This document shows, piece after piece, positions 1 through 6,524 of a DNA stretch of 35,822 bases; the stretch's first letter is position 1; the number at the start of each line of letters is the position of its first letter. Under the pieces are notes generated by a model. The model was not told the DNA's origin. It did no database searches and saw nothing but the letters and a program-made list of their open reading frames with translations. This DNA is from SZUA-430 sp040381215 (GTDB lineage Bacteria > Pseudomonadota > Alphaproteobacteria > Micropepsales > Micropepsaceae), in contig JBEIHO010000027.1 in the NCBI GenBank assembly GCA_040381215.1, positions 1-35,822 of the forward strand. The letters run 5' to 3'. The translations under genes and the position numbers were made by a program.

Positions 1-1193
1 CGAGCAACGCCACGAAGACCTACGGCCAGACGGCGACGCTGACCGGCTTCTCGACCTCGGGCCTCCTGTTCTCCGACAGTGTCTCGTCAGTGAGCCTGGC
101 GAGCCTTGGGGCCGTCAACACGGCGAACGTCGGCAACTACGCCATCACGGCCTCCGGTGCGCTGGGCACGGGCCTGTCGAACTACAACATCGCCTATGTG
201 AACGGCACGCTGGCGGTTGACCCGGCAGCGCTCACCATCACGGCGAGCAACGCGACGAAGACCTACGGCCAAACGGCGACGCTCACAGGCTTCTCGACCT
301 CGGGCCTGCTGTTCTCTGACAGCGTCTCGTCGGTGACCCTGGCAAGCCTTGGGGCCGTCAACACGGCCAACATCGGCAACTACGCCATTACGGCCTCGGG
401 TGCCTTGGGCACAGGCCTGACGAACTACAACATCGCCTATCTGAACGGCACGCTGACGGTTGACCCGGCAGCACTCACCATCACGGCGAGCAACGCCTCC
501 AAGACCTATGGCCAGACGGCAACGCTTTCGGGCTTTGCGACCTCGGGCCTGGTGAACGGCAACACCGTGAGTTCGGTGACACTGGCGAGCCTCGGCGCCG
601 TCAACACGGCCAACGTCGGCTCCTATGCAATCGCGGCCTCGGGGGCCACGGGAACGGGTCTCGGAAACTACAACATCTCCTATGTGAACGGTTCTCTCAC
701 CGTAAACCCAGCGACACTCACCATCACCGCCGACAACCTCTCAAAGGTCGAAGGCACGCCGAACCCGACCCTGACCGCAAGCTTCAGCGGGTTCCAGAAC
801 GGGGAGACGTCTGCCGTGGTTTCCGGACTGGTGCTGACGACGCCTGCAGTCACGGCCTCACCGGCTGGCTCTTATGCCATCGTGCCTTCGGGGGCGACGG
901 CCGCGAACTACGTGTTCACCTATGTGAACGGCGTTCTGACCGTGACACCTCCCGCGGGACCGGCGACCGGCCCGGATGCCGGCATCTTCCCGCTTTACGA
1001 AGCACTTGGAGAAGATGGAGCGAATCCAAAACCCTCCAGTTTGCCGGGAACGGGTATTGAAAAATGCGGCACTCTCGACAATACATTGCCGGCGAACACT
1101 GCGAAGCCAGAAGGCGTCGTCTGCGCCAGCATTCCTGACCTCGGACGATTTGCTTCTCGACGGCAGTCCCTTTCTCTTCTCACGCGGCACTGA
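1..1193 (+). CDS. C-terminal part of a giant MBG-repeat surface adhesin (filamentous haemagglutinin-like)
   Basis: The reading frame is open from the left edge (codons from base 3) to a TGA at 1191-1193, so the start lies outside the window. The visible 397 or so residues are tandem MBG/YDG-type modules, each beginning near LTITASNATKTYGQ and ending near NYNIAYVNGTLTVDPA. Three are almost identical and the fourth is diverged. In known proteins these modules form the stalk of very long secreted exoproteins, often with an N-terminal haemagglutination-activity domain and two-partner secretion. The last 80 residues or so are not repeats, contain two Cys and show no autotransporter barrel, which fits a TpsA-type exoprotein whose TpsB transporter would lie elsewhere. 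Adhesin function is inferred from architecture. The IalB-family gene starts 3 bp downstream and is probably co-transcribed. Confidence 0.85.
   Translation, partial: SNATKTYGQTATLTGFSTSGLLFSDSVSSVSLASLGAVNTANVGNYAITASGALGTGLSNYNIAYVNGTLAVDPAALTITASNATKTYGQTATLTGFSTSGLLFSDSVSSVTLASLGAVNTANIGNYAITASGALGTGLTNYNIAYLNGTLTVDPAALTITASNASKTYGQTATLSGFATSGLVNGNTVSSVTLASLGAVNTANVGSYAIAASGATGTGLGNYNISYVNGSLTVNPATLTITADNLSKVEGTPNPTLTASFSGFQNGETSAVVSGLVLTTPAVTASPAGSYAIVPSGATAANYVFTYVNGVLTVTPPAGPATGPDAGIFPLYEALGEDGANPKPSSLPGTGIEKCGTLDNTLPANTAKPEGVVCASIPDLGRFASRRQSLSLLTRH
3..950 (+). repeat. Tandem 243-bp coding repeats (MBG modules)
   Basis: Units begin at 3, 246 and 489, exactly 243 bp (81 codons) apart, with a diverged fourth at 732. 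The marker AGCAAC then GCC or GCG recurs at each of the first three starts. Units 1 and 2 differ at only scattered, mostly synonymous bases. Unit 3 changes LLFSD to LVNGN and drifts further. The exact period and in-frame spacing indicate duplication, and the array probably continues to the left. Confidence 0.95.
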
Positions 1194-1196
1194 CAC

Positions 1197-1739
1197 ATGA
1201 ACAGAGGACTTATCAACGTGGCACTTGGCATTGTTGCATTGGGCGTTGCGGGATTCCTTGCGGCGCAAAGCGTTCCCGGGCTACTGCCTGGATCTGACAA
1301 GGACGCCTATGGCGATTGGGCCGTGCGCTGCATTGAACGCAAGGGCTTGGTCCCGTGCGACATCGTCCAGTCGGTCAATGACACAAAGTCCAAGCAGACG
1401 ATCATGCAGGTCTCGTATTCCTATGAGCCGTCCAAGGACCAGTACGCGGCCCAGATCCGTCTACCCCTCGGCTTTCTCCTGCCGGCAGGTGTCCTGATCC
1501 GCCTCGATGGCAAGAAGGACATCACCAACTACCAGGTCACGCGCTGTGAGGCAGAGGGCTGCTTCATCGAGAAGCTGTCCAAGAGCGCGGAACTGGGTCC
1601 CTTCCGCAACGCGGAGCAGGGGATGGTCGTCGTGATGGGCAAGGACGGCAAGCCTGTGGCCCTGCCTTTCTCCCTGAAGGGCTTCGGCGACGCCCTCGAG
1701 TCCATGGCTGGACGGAACAAGAGGGCGGCTGACAAGTAG
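1197..1739 (+). CDS. Invasion-associated locus B (IalB) family protein
   Basis: A 180-residue protein with an N-terminal hydrophobic segment (about residues 7-24) serving as signal peptide or anchor. The family hallmark follows: W41 in GDWAVRC and four Cys (C45, C54, C117 in TRCEAEGC, C122), probably forming two disulfides in the periplasm. The length matches the family (about 160-200). IalB is named from Bartonella, where it contributes to erythrocyte invasion; most alphaproteobacterial relatives have unknown roles, so a virulence function should not be assumed. It starts 3 bp after the adhesin stop with no clear Shine-Dalgarno, which suggests translational coupling and a role in making or stabilising the adhesin (inference). 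The integrase gene converges on it 12 bp downstream. Confidence 0.85.
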   Translation: MNRGLINVALGIVALGVAGFLAAQSVPGLLPGSDKDAYGDWAVRCIERKGLVPCDIVQSVNDTKSKQTIMQVSYSYEPSKDQYAAQIRLPLGFLLPAGVLIRLDGKKDITNYQVTRCEAEGCFIEKLSKSAELGPFRNAEQGMVVVMGKDGKPVALPFSLKGFGDALESMAGRNKRAADK

Positions 1740-1751
1740 GCGCCAAGGTCG

Positions 1752-2864
1752 TCAGGAATTGCCTTTTCTGATCTTCTTGGCCAGCCTGTCGAGCAGCTCC
1801 TCAGCACTGCAGTTTTCAAGGCTCTGGTCCGGATCCCCGCGTTTAAGCCGGAGGATTACGGACTCCTGCTGCTCTCGGGTTAGCTTTCCATAGCTGTTGA
1901 ACGTGGTCAGCGGCTGGTCATGGCCGAGGTTTTGGCTCCACGCCTTCATCGCCTCGGCATCAAGTCGCAGACTGTACGCCAGCTGCGTCAGCGTATCGCG
2001 AACCGAGTGCGGTCGTGAAAACGCCAGACCAATCCGCTGAAACGCAGCCCGGAAGCATTTGCGAACCGCCGCTGCATTGGACCAGTGTTCACGACTGATC
2101 CCTTGGGGTGCAAAGGACTGATCTACCCCGGGCGCAACCAGAGTTTTGGGGAACACGGGATCATCCGGACCGAGGCCCTTTGCCGTTAGCAGGAACGAAA
2201 CCCACTCCGAAAAAATCTCTCTGACCTCATCCCCCACGGGGAAGAAGAACGTGTCTATGGCCTTGCTGAACTTCGTCCTCGCATGCCGCGGATCCTGAAA
2301 GACGTAGGAGCGACCAACGTCAACATCCTTGATCTTCACACCAATTACCGCGGAATCACGCATACCAGTCAGGAACAGGAAAGCCATCAAGGCCCGGTCC
2401 CGCCGTTCAACCTCGGTGCCGGACGGCATCGCAAACAGCGCCTCACGGAACTGGTCCGGCGAGGGGTAGGTTTTCGGTGTGCTGGTGCGGGCGCGACGTT
2501 CGTCACCGGTCGTCAGGTTCAGATAGGCAATGTCGCCGGGCTTGATCCTTCGCCGGAACGTTTCAATCCCATGCAGCCACGCGAGGAAGTCCCGGATGGC
2601 GCGCAGCGTGTGGTGCACGGTCGAGATGCTGATGGTCTGCGCCGAGCGTTGACCCAGGGTTTCGACCAGTGCGTTCTTGAACGCCACCGCCTGTTCCTTG
2701 TTGAATGTTCCGAAGTCCTTGTAGCTCGTGTAGGCCTCATAGCGATCAATGGCGTGCCGCGCCTGGTCAACGGTCGCCTCAGACCGCTGTTTGGCCTCCT
2801 TCAGCCAGATGAGGTAGTCGCGCTTGATGCGGTCGTTGCCGGGGTTGAAACTCGTCTTGTCCAT
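1752..2864 (-). CDS. Tyrosine recombinase/site-specific integrase, last gene of an AlpA-HTH-Int operon
   Basis: A 370-residue integrase from ATG 2864. The frame is open up to 2942, but that start would overlap the upstream gene by 62 bp; ATG 2864 sits 16 bp after that gene's stop. An N-terminal SAM-like core-binding domain (about 10-110) precedes the catalytic domain. The catalytic set is visible: R169 in LTGMRDSAV, H286 and R289 in RPHSVRDTL, H315 in NLGHDQPL and nucleophile Y325 in FNSYGKL. The enzyme therefore appears intact. It lacks the arm-binding domain of P4-type integrases and is clearly a different family from the recombinase at 4539-5762. It should excise or integrate DNA through a covalent 3'-phosphotyrosyl intermediate. 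Its target site is not visible. Confidence 0.88.
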   Translation of the reverse strand: MDKTSFNPGNDRIKRDYLIWLKEAKQRSEATVDQARHAIDRYEAYTSYKDFGTFNKEQAVAFKNALVETLGQRSAQTISISTVHHTLRAIRDFLAWLHGIETFRRRIKPGDIAYLNLTTGDERRARTSTPKTYPSPDQFREALFAMPSGTEVERRDRALMAFLFLTGMRDSAVIGVKIKDVDVGRSYVFQDPRHARTKFSKAIDTFFFPVGDEVREIFSEWVSFLLTAKGLGPDDPVFPKTLVAPGVDQSFAPQGISREHWSNAAAVRKCFRAAFQRIGLAFSRPHSVRDTLTQLAYSLRLDAEAMKAWSQNLGHDQPLTTFNSYGKLTREQQESVILRLKRGDPDQSLENCSAEELLDRLAKKIRKGNS

Positions 2865-2880
2865 GGTCGTCGCTCGTACT

Positions 2881-3411
2881 TCAGTTGTCCAAATTCGTGA
2901 GGGGATTTTGGGTGGGTGCCGAAACCGCCTTGAACTCACCATTCACGCTGGCTTCAGCGCGCTCTCTTAGGTGTCGCTGCTCCAGTTGCCCGATGTTGAA
3001 GGCCGCGCAGATTTTGGTCAGCGCCTGAAGCCCCTGCACTTTGTTCACGGCGGTCGAGCAGGCCGTGCACTTCGCGGTCACGCGCAATCGGTTCAGCCCA
3101 TCACAAACGACAGCGGCTGAGCCGGGAAGCGCCTCGCGCTGTACACGGCATCGGAAGCAGAAGAACTCCGTCAGCTTGCACTTGCGTCGTCGAGCCTGCT
3201 GGCGCTCCGAAAGGAAGCGGATCAACGCCTCGCCTCGGATCAGCCGCAGCCGGGGAGGGCCGTCCGCCCGCAGCCCCTGCTTCAGCCAGCGCAGGACCGC
3301 GTTCTTGTGCACGGACAGCAGCTTGGCGACCTCGGGAACCGAGTAGGGGTAGGTCGCCCTGATGCGGCGCAGGTTGTACCGACGCGAGCGGGTTTGAACG
3401 GCGCGGGGCAT
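2881..3411 (-). CDS. Helix-turn-helix protein with a zinc-ribbon-like CxxC pair, integrase partner
   Basis: A 176-residue protein. Residues 21-50 (YPYSVPEVAKLLSVHKNAVL and following) form a MerR/excisionase-like winged helix-turn-helix, followed by a basic stretch (QQARRRK). Two CxxC pairs, C85/C88 (FFCFRC) and C115/C118 (KCTAC), could bind one zinc. The C-terminal third has no recognisable fold. It starts 2 bp after the AlpA stop and ends 16 bp before the integrase ATG, so the three genes form one transcription unit. Proteins of this plan commonly accompany integrases in alphaproteobacterial islands, where they may act as directionality or expression factors. That role is inference. DNA binding is well supported by the helix-turn-helix. 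Confidence 0.75.
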   Translation of the reverse strand: MPRAVQTRSRRYNLRRIRATYPYSVPEVAKLLSVHKNAVLRWLKQGLRADGPPRLRLIRGEALIRFLSERQQARRRKCKLTEFFCFRCRVQREALPGSAAVVCDGLNRLRVTAKCTACSTAVNKVQGLQALTKICAAFNIGQLEQRHLRERAEASVNGEFKAVSAPTQNPLTNLDN

Positions 3412-3413
3412 GT

Positions 3414-3632
3414 CTACTTGCCCGATGCCCTGGCACTGCGACTGGCATCCACCCGGCCAGCAATCCAGGCGTCGATTTCGCTTTCCAGCCAGCCCACCGC
3501 GCGCGCCCCAAGATTGATGGGCGTCGGGAAGTCCTGCGCCTTGACCAGCGCGTAAGCCATGCTACGCGTCAGCCCCGTGCGGGCCAGCACATCGCGAAGT
3601 CTCAGTATGCGTTCGTTGGGGATGTCATGCAT
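3414..3632 (-). CDS. AlpA-family DNA-binding regulator
   Basis: A 72-residue protein of typical AlpA size with the family pattern: RILRLRDVLARTGLTRSMAY (recognition helix-turn-helix), the turn PTPINLGARAVGW, and the terminal helix SEIDAWIAGRV. AlpA proteins activate integrase expression or assist excision of prophages and islands. It is the first gene of the AlpA / HTH-zinc-ribbon / integrase operon and should control it. The sequence ahead of the ATG contains AGAAGGA and AGGA purine runs suitable as a ribosome-binding site. The 183-bp gap upstream (3633-3815) is the only large gap in the island and holds an imperfect inverted repeat that could be an operator. Confidence 0.85.
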   Translation of the reverse strand: MHDIPNERILRLRDVLARTGLTRSMAYALVKAQDFPTPINLGARAVGWLESEIDAWIAGRVDASRSARASGK

Positions 3633-3732
3633 CGTCCTGGGTCCTTCTCAGATTGACCCGGAAGCATTTGGACCATTGTTCGGCGAAAGTTCAGATGGAC
3701 GGCAATGCGAAAACTCGTCCGGCTATTTTTAC

Positions 3733-3780
3733 ACTGGGTTGGATGGGTTTTGGGGGAACCTGACCACCCGAACACCCAGT
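3733..3780. promoter_or_regulatory. Inverted repeat upstream of the AlpA operon, possible operator or recombination site
   Basis: ACTGGGT at 3733-3739 is matched by ACCCAGT at 3774-3780, with partial pairing continuing inward (TGGATGGGT against ACCACCCGAACACCC). It is centred about 125 bp upstream of the AlpA start, within the island's only sizeable gap. The sequence shows the symmetry. Binding by AlpA or use as an attachment site is only a guess. Confidence 0.35.
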
Positions 3781-3815
3781 TGAGACGCAGTACCTCCACC
3801 AAAACTGAGGCCGAT

Positions 3816-4526
3816 TCAGAATGGAAAGTCGTCACGTGGCTTCTTTTTACTGACCTTTTTCAATGGGGTGGGCGGGTTCTTTGCGGGCGTGGACTCCACT
3901 TCGCCCCGGGTAGGTGTCTTCGCGGCACCGCCTTCTGGCCTCCAATTAGCAATTTTTGAGATTTCCCGAATCCCTTCCTCGTTTGCCGTGCCGTCTGCCT
4001 TGGTCAGCCCATAGGCCGCAGCGTTTTCACGAAGCCACTTATCGATCCGACGCTTAGGAGTCCCTCCAGTCGCGTCGGTGGTCTGCGAAGTAACGGCGAG
4101 CCACGCGTTTACCGCTGCCGCGAGTTTCCGTGCGTAAAAGCGACAGGCCGGATTGAGATACTCCGGTTCGGACGCGGTATCAGTACCAAAAACCGCTGTG
4201 CTAAAGTTTCGCTTTCTCAAGTACTCGATCAGGGATGGTACATCGATGTAAGTGCCATCAACGTTGATTGTTCCAGGAATTTCCCCAACGGGTACTTCAT
4301 ATTCGTCAAATCCGATTTCACCTACAATTTTGGCCTTCAGCGATCCGCTTCGCACCGCAACTCGGAGCGCATTAAGCGCCGCGCCATAGCCAGCTGGAAC
4401 ACTGTCCCAATTCCTTGTGTCTTCGCTCGTGTACGCGTCAGGGTCATGCCCCGTGATCAACATGGCTGCCTGGAAGATAGTAAGCGCTTCGGATAGCCGC
4501 CAAAACTCCAGTGCGTTGGCCGCCAT
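3816..4526 (-). CDS. Island protein of unknown function with an SSB-like C-terminal tip
   Basis: A 236-residue protein that I do not assign to a characterised family. The N-terminal half begins NALEFWRLSEALTIFQAAML. The middle carries EYLNPACRFYARKLAAAVNA and IDKWLRENAAAYGL, then ISKIANWRPEGGAAKTP, a pattern I associate with uncharacterised proteins next to integrases. The tail is basic and Pro/Lys rich and ends RDDFPF, resembling the DDIPF tip by which single-stranded-DNA-binding protein recruits partners. No catalytic motif is seen. It begins 12 bp after the P4-type integrase stop and is probably co-transcribed with it. One sampled line (4261-4320) is only about 42% G+C, well below the flanking genes, which fits recent acquisition. 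Confidence 0.65.
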   Translation of the reverse strand: MAANALEFWRLSEALTIFQAAMLITGHDPDAYTSEDTRNWDSVPAGYGAALNALRVAVRSGSLKAKIVGEIGFDEYEVPVGEIPGTINVDGTYIDVPSLIEYLRKRNFSTAVFGTDTASEPEYLNPACRFYARKLAAAVNAWLAVTSQTTDATGGTPKRRIDKWLRENAAAYGLTKADGTANEEGIREISKIANWRPEGGAAKTPTRGEVESTPAKNPPTPLKKVSKKKPRDDFPF

Positions 4527-4538
4527 TTTCCACTCCTG

Positions 4539-5762
4539 CTATTTTGGTCGACCGAACTGGGCCGTGATCACGCGGCCTCCGGTCTCAAGGGCATCGAGAT
4601 AATCTGCCCATTTCTGCATCATTTTGCGCCGTTCATCCAGATACTTGGTCCGGTCGTAGGCTGCGTCCACCTGGTTTCTGGGGGCATGAGCTAGCTGTCG
4701 GTCAACGACCTCGTGCGGAAACCTAAGCTTTTCCTTGATGGTCGTCATGGCCAGCGCCCGGAACCCGTGGCCCGTCATCCGCCCCTTGTAGCCGAGGCGC
4801 TCCAGAGCCTTGAGGATGGTATTGTTGCTCATGTGCTGACGCGGCTTCGCCACGCTGGCAAAAACCCAGTCCCGTGAGCCGTTGAGGGTCTGTAGCTGTC
4901 TGAGTATTTCGACCGACTGCCGCGAGAGCGGCACGAGGTGCGGACGCTTCATCTTCATGCGTGCGGCCGGGATGGACCATTCCGCGGCATGCAGATCAAT
5001 CTCATCCCATGTCGCCTCAATCAGTTCCCGCGTACGCACGAATGTCAGCATCAGCAGGCGAATGGCTAACCTCGTCTGCACAAACAGCCTGGCGTCGTTC
5101 TGGTTCAGCACGGCTACGAACTCAGGAAGTTCCTTGGGTTCGATGGCCGCGAAGTGTTTGCGCTTGGCGGGCTGGAGAGCGCCACGAAGCTCGGAAGCGG
5201 GATTGCGCTTCGCACGGCCTGTCACGACGGCGTACCGGAACACCTGCCCGCAGTACTGCTGGGTTCGGCGCGCCATTTCGTGCGCCCCACGCTTCTCGAT
5301 CTTCCGCAGGGTTGCAAGGACCTGGACCGGCGTGATGTCTGCAACGGGGCGTCCGCCGATTTCCGGAAAAACATCTGTTTCGAGGCGGTGGAGGATGTCC
5401 GCGCCGTACCCCGCCGTCCATTTGGCGGTGTTTCGCTCGTGCCATTCCCGGGCGACCGCCTCGAAGGTCGTCGATGAGTTGAGGGCTGACTGCCGCTTGC
5501 GCTCCCGCTCGACCTCTCCCGGGTCCTGTTCGCTCGCCAACATCTTGCGGGCCTTGTCCCGCCGGTCACGGGCATCGGCGAGGGACACCTCCGGGTAGAC
5601 ACCGAAGGCCAACCGCTTTTCCTTGCCGCCGAAGCGGTATTTCAGCCGCCAGTACCGACCGCCGCTGGGCACGACTTCGAGGTAAAGGCCCCCGCCATCA
5701 GCCAGCTTGTAGGGGCGGTCCGTGGGCTTTGCGTTCTTGCAGCTCTTGTCGGTCAGGGGCAT
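4539..5762 (-). CDS. P4-type tyrosine integrase with arm-binding domain, next to tRNA-Ser
   Basis: The protein has 407 residues from ATG 5762 (MPLTDKSCKNAKPTDRPYKL), the usual start of this family. The frame is open to ATG 5804, which would add 14 residues encoded by the repeats. The N-terminal DUF4102-type arm-binding domain (about 1-90) contains ADGGGLYLEV and YWRLKYRFGGKEKRLAFG. A core-binding domain follows (about 100-185), then the catalytic domain: R243 in TFVRTRE, H332 and R335 in GHGFRAL, H359 in LAHAP and nucleophile Y369 in AAYDR. All key residues are present, so it is probably functional. Enzymes of this class insert islands at the 3' ends of tRNA genes; a tRNA-Ser 3' end lies about 170 bp upstream in the same orientation, the expected arrangement. 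Confidence 0.93.
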   Translation of the reverse strand: MPLTDKSCKNAKPTDRPYKLADGGGLYLEVVPSGGRYWRLKYRFGGKEKRLAFGVYPEVSLADARDRRDKARKMLASEQDPGEVERERKRQSALNSSTTFEAVAREWHERNTAKWTAGYGADILHRLETDVFPEIGGRPVADITPVQVLATLRKIEKRGAHEMARRTQQYCGQVFRYAVVTGRAKRNPASELRGALQPAKRKHFAAIEPKELPEFVAVLNQNDARLFVQTRLAIRLLMLTFVRTRELIEATWDEIDLHAAEWSIPAARMKMKRPHLVPLSRQSVEILRQLQTLNGSRDWVFASVAKPRQHMSNNTILKALERLGYKGRMTGHGFRALAMTTIKEKLRFPHEVVDRQLAHAPRNQVDAAYDRTKYLDERRKMMQKWADYLDALETGGRVITAQFGRPK

Positions 5763-5817
5763 TTTGGGGGCATCTATTTCGGGGGCGTCAAAATGTGCCC
5801 CCAATTATGCCCCCAAA
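5756..5817. repeat. Cluster of GGGGGC repeats over the integrase start, probable arm-type sites
   Basis: Two direct cores, GGGGGC at 5766-5771 and 5781-5786, face two inverted cores, GCCCCC at 5797-5802 and 5809-5814. A shorter GGGGC lies at 5756-5760. Flanks are also shared, for example TTTTGGGGGCAT at 5762-5773 against ATGCCCCCAAA at 5807-5817. Spacing is 12-16 bp. The cluster sits between the integrase coding region and the tRNA end, where arm-type binding sites and an autoregulated promoter are expected. Binding is not shown by sequence alone. Confidence 0.6.
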
Positions 5818-5928
5818 GCTGCCGGATGCAAGAAAACCTCTTGAGATCGAAGCAGACGGGAAATGCTTGAATTTGCAGGATTTTACGGAGACTTGTGGGA
5901 CGCCGCCGGACCTTATGAAACAAGGTAA

Positions 5929-5950
5929 TGGCGGACAGAGAGAGATTCGA
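5929..5950 (-). other. Probable attachment-site side of the island (3' end of tRNA-Ser)
   Basis: The integrase-bearing DNA begins immediately beyond the CCA end of tRNA-Ser, and the integrase is of the family that uses such sites. The T-arm and acceptor half of the tRNA would be the identity block, keeping the gene intact after insertion. I looked for a second copy near 1740, at 3633-3815 and at 4527-4538 and saw none, so the opposite end lies outside the window or is decayed. Confidence 0.4.
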
Positions 5951-6018
5951 ACTCTCGATACCCTTGCAGGTATACACGCGTTCCAGGCGTGCGCCTTAAA
6001 CCACTCGGCCATCTGTCC
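5929..6018 (-). tRNA. tRNA-Ser (anticodon GGA)
   Basis: On the minus strand a 90-nt type II tRNA folds well. The 7-bp acceptor pairs GGACAGA (6012-6018) with TCTGTCC (5933-5939), with discriminator G at 5932 and encoded CCA at 5929-5931. The D arm holds GCCGAGTGGTTTAAGGC. The anticodon stem CACGC/GCGTG encloses CTGGAAC with anticodon GGA at 5982-5984. A long variable arm (TATACC, TGCAA, GGGTAT) is typical of serine tRNAs. The T arm is GAGAG-TTCGAAT-CTCTC. It decodes UCC and UCU, and its 3' end abuts the integrase region. Confidence 0.97.
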
Positions 6019-6050
6019 TTTGACGTCATGCGCGACAGTCAGGAGGCGGG

Positions 6051-6078
6051 ACTATAGTGCGCGGGAATCTTGGAGCAA
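6051..6078 (-). promoter_or_regulatory. Candidate promoter of tRNA-Ser
   Basis: Read on the minus strand, TTGCTC (6073-6078) and TATAGT (6051-6056) are separated by 16 bp, and the -10 box lies 32 bp ahead of the tRNA 5' end. The -10 match is good and the -35 match moderate. It would give a leader of about 25 nt. Confidence 0.5.
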
Positions 6079-6204
6079 GGTGAAAGTGCTGCCTGAAAGT
6101 CGCAGATTTCCGCGGGGTGGGGCTGTTTCGCACTGCGGCGTAAACCTTGAGCCGCTGCTGCGCCCTGGCGTAGGATATGGACCTTGCGTGGGGGCGCGTG
6201 TCTG

Positions 6205-6504
6205 ATGGCTTTTCTTCGGTTTGTTGCCTTGATCCTGATCGTGCTGGGGCTGATGCTGCTGGGCGCGGATGTCATTTCCATGCTCGAAAGCGGGCAGGAG
6301 CCGGCGCTGCGCACGCTGGAGAGCGTCTGGGGGCTGTTCACGGCCACGGGTGTCGAGAGCTTCAAGGTCTGGTTTGCCGAACTGGTGCCGGCAATCGTGA
6401 TCGACATTTTCAACGCGGTCCTGTCGCTGCCAGCCTTCGCCGTCTTCGGCGTTTTCGGGATCCTGCTCGCGGTGATCTTCCGCGAGCGCGACGAATTCGC
6501 CTGA
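6205..6504 (+). CDS. Small two-helix inner-membrane protein, unknown function
   Basis: A 99-residue protein from ATG 6205; an in-frame GTG at 6184 is less likely because it adds a polar MRGGACL leader before the hydrophobic segment. Two hydrophobic helices are clear: about residues 4-25 (LRFVALILIVLGLMLLGADV) and 68-93 (around AVLSLPAFAVFGVFGILLAV). A loop of about 40 residues lies between them, and the tail RERDEFA is charged. No enzymatic motif is seen and I do not recognise a named family. It stands alone between the divergent tRNA and the convergent GH19 gene, with 20 bp between the two stop codons. Confidence 0.7.
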   Translation: MAFLRFVALILIVLGLMLLGADVISMLESGQEPALRTLESVWGLFTATGVESFKVWFAELVPAIVIDIFNAVLSLPAFAVFGVFGILLAVIFRERDEFA

Positions 6505-6524
6505 GCCTGCCGGGGCTTCCGCGA

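Noticed and set aside
3..731. The regular repeats at the left edge as a CRISPR array
   Set aside because: The units are 243 bp, in frame and coding with no unique spacers; they are adhesin modules.
1740..1751. Left attachment site of the island between the IalB gene and the first integrase
   Set aside because: The 12-bp gap and its flanks show no match to the 3' end of tRNA-Ser.
2865..2942. A 26-residue N-terminal extension of the first integrase
   Set aside because: It would overlap the preceding gene by 62 bp and its sequence is unlike the family; ATG 2864 fits better.
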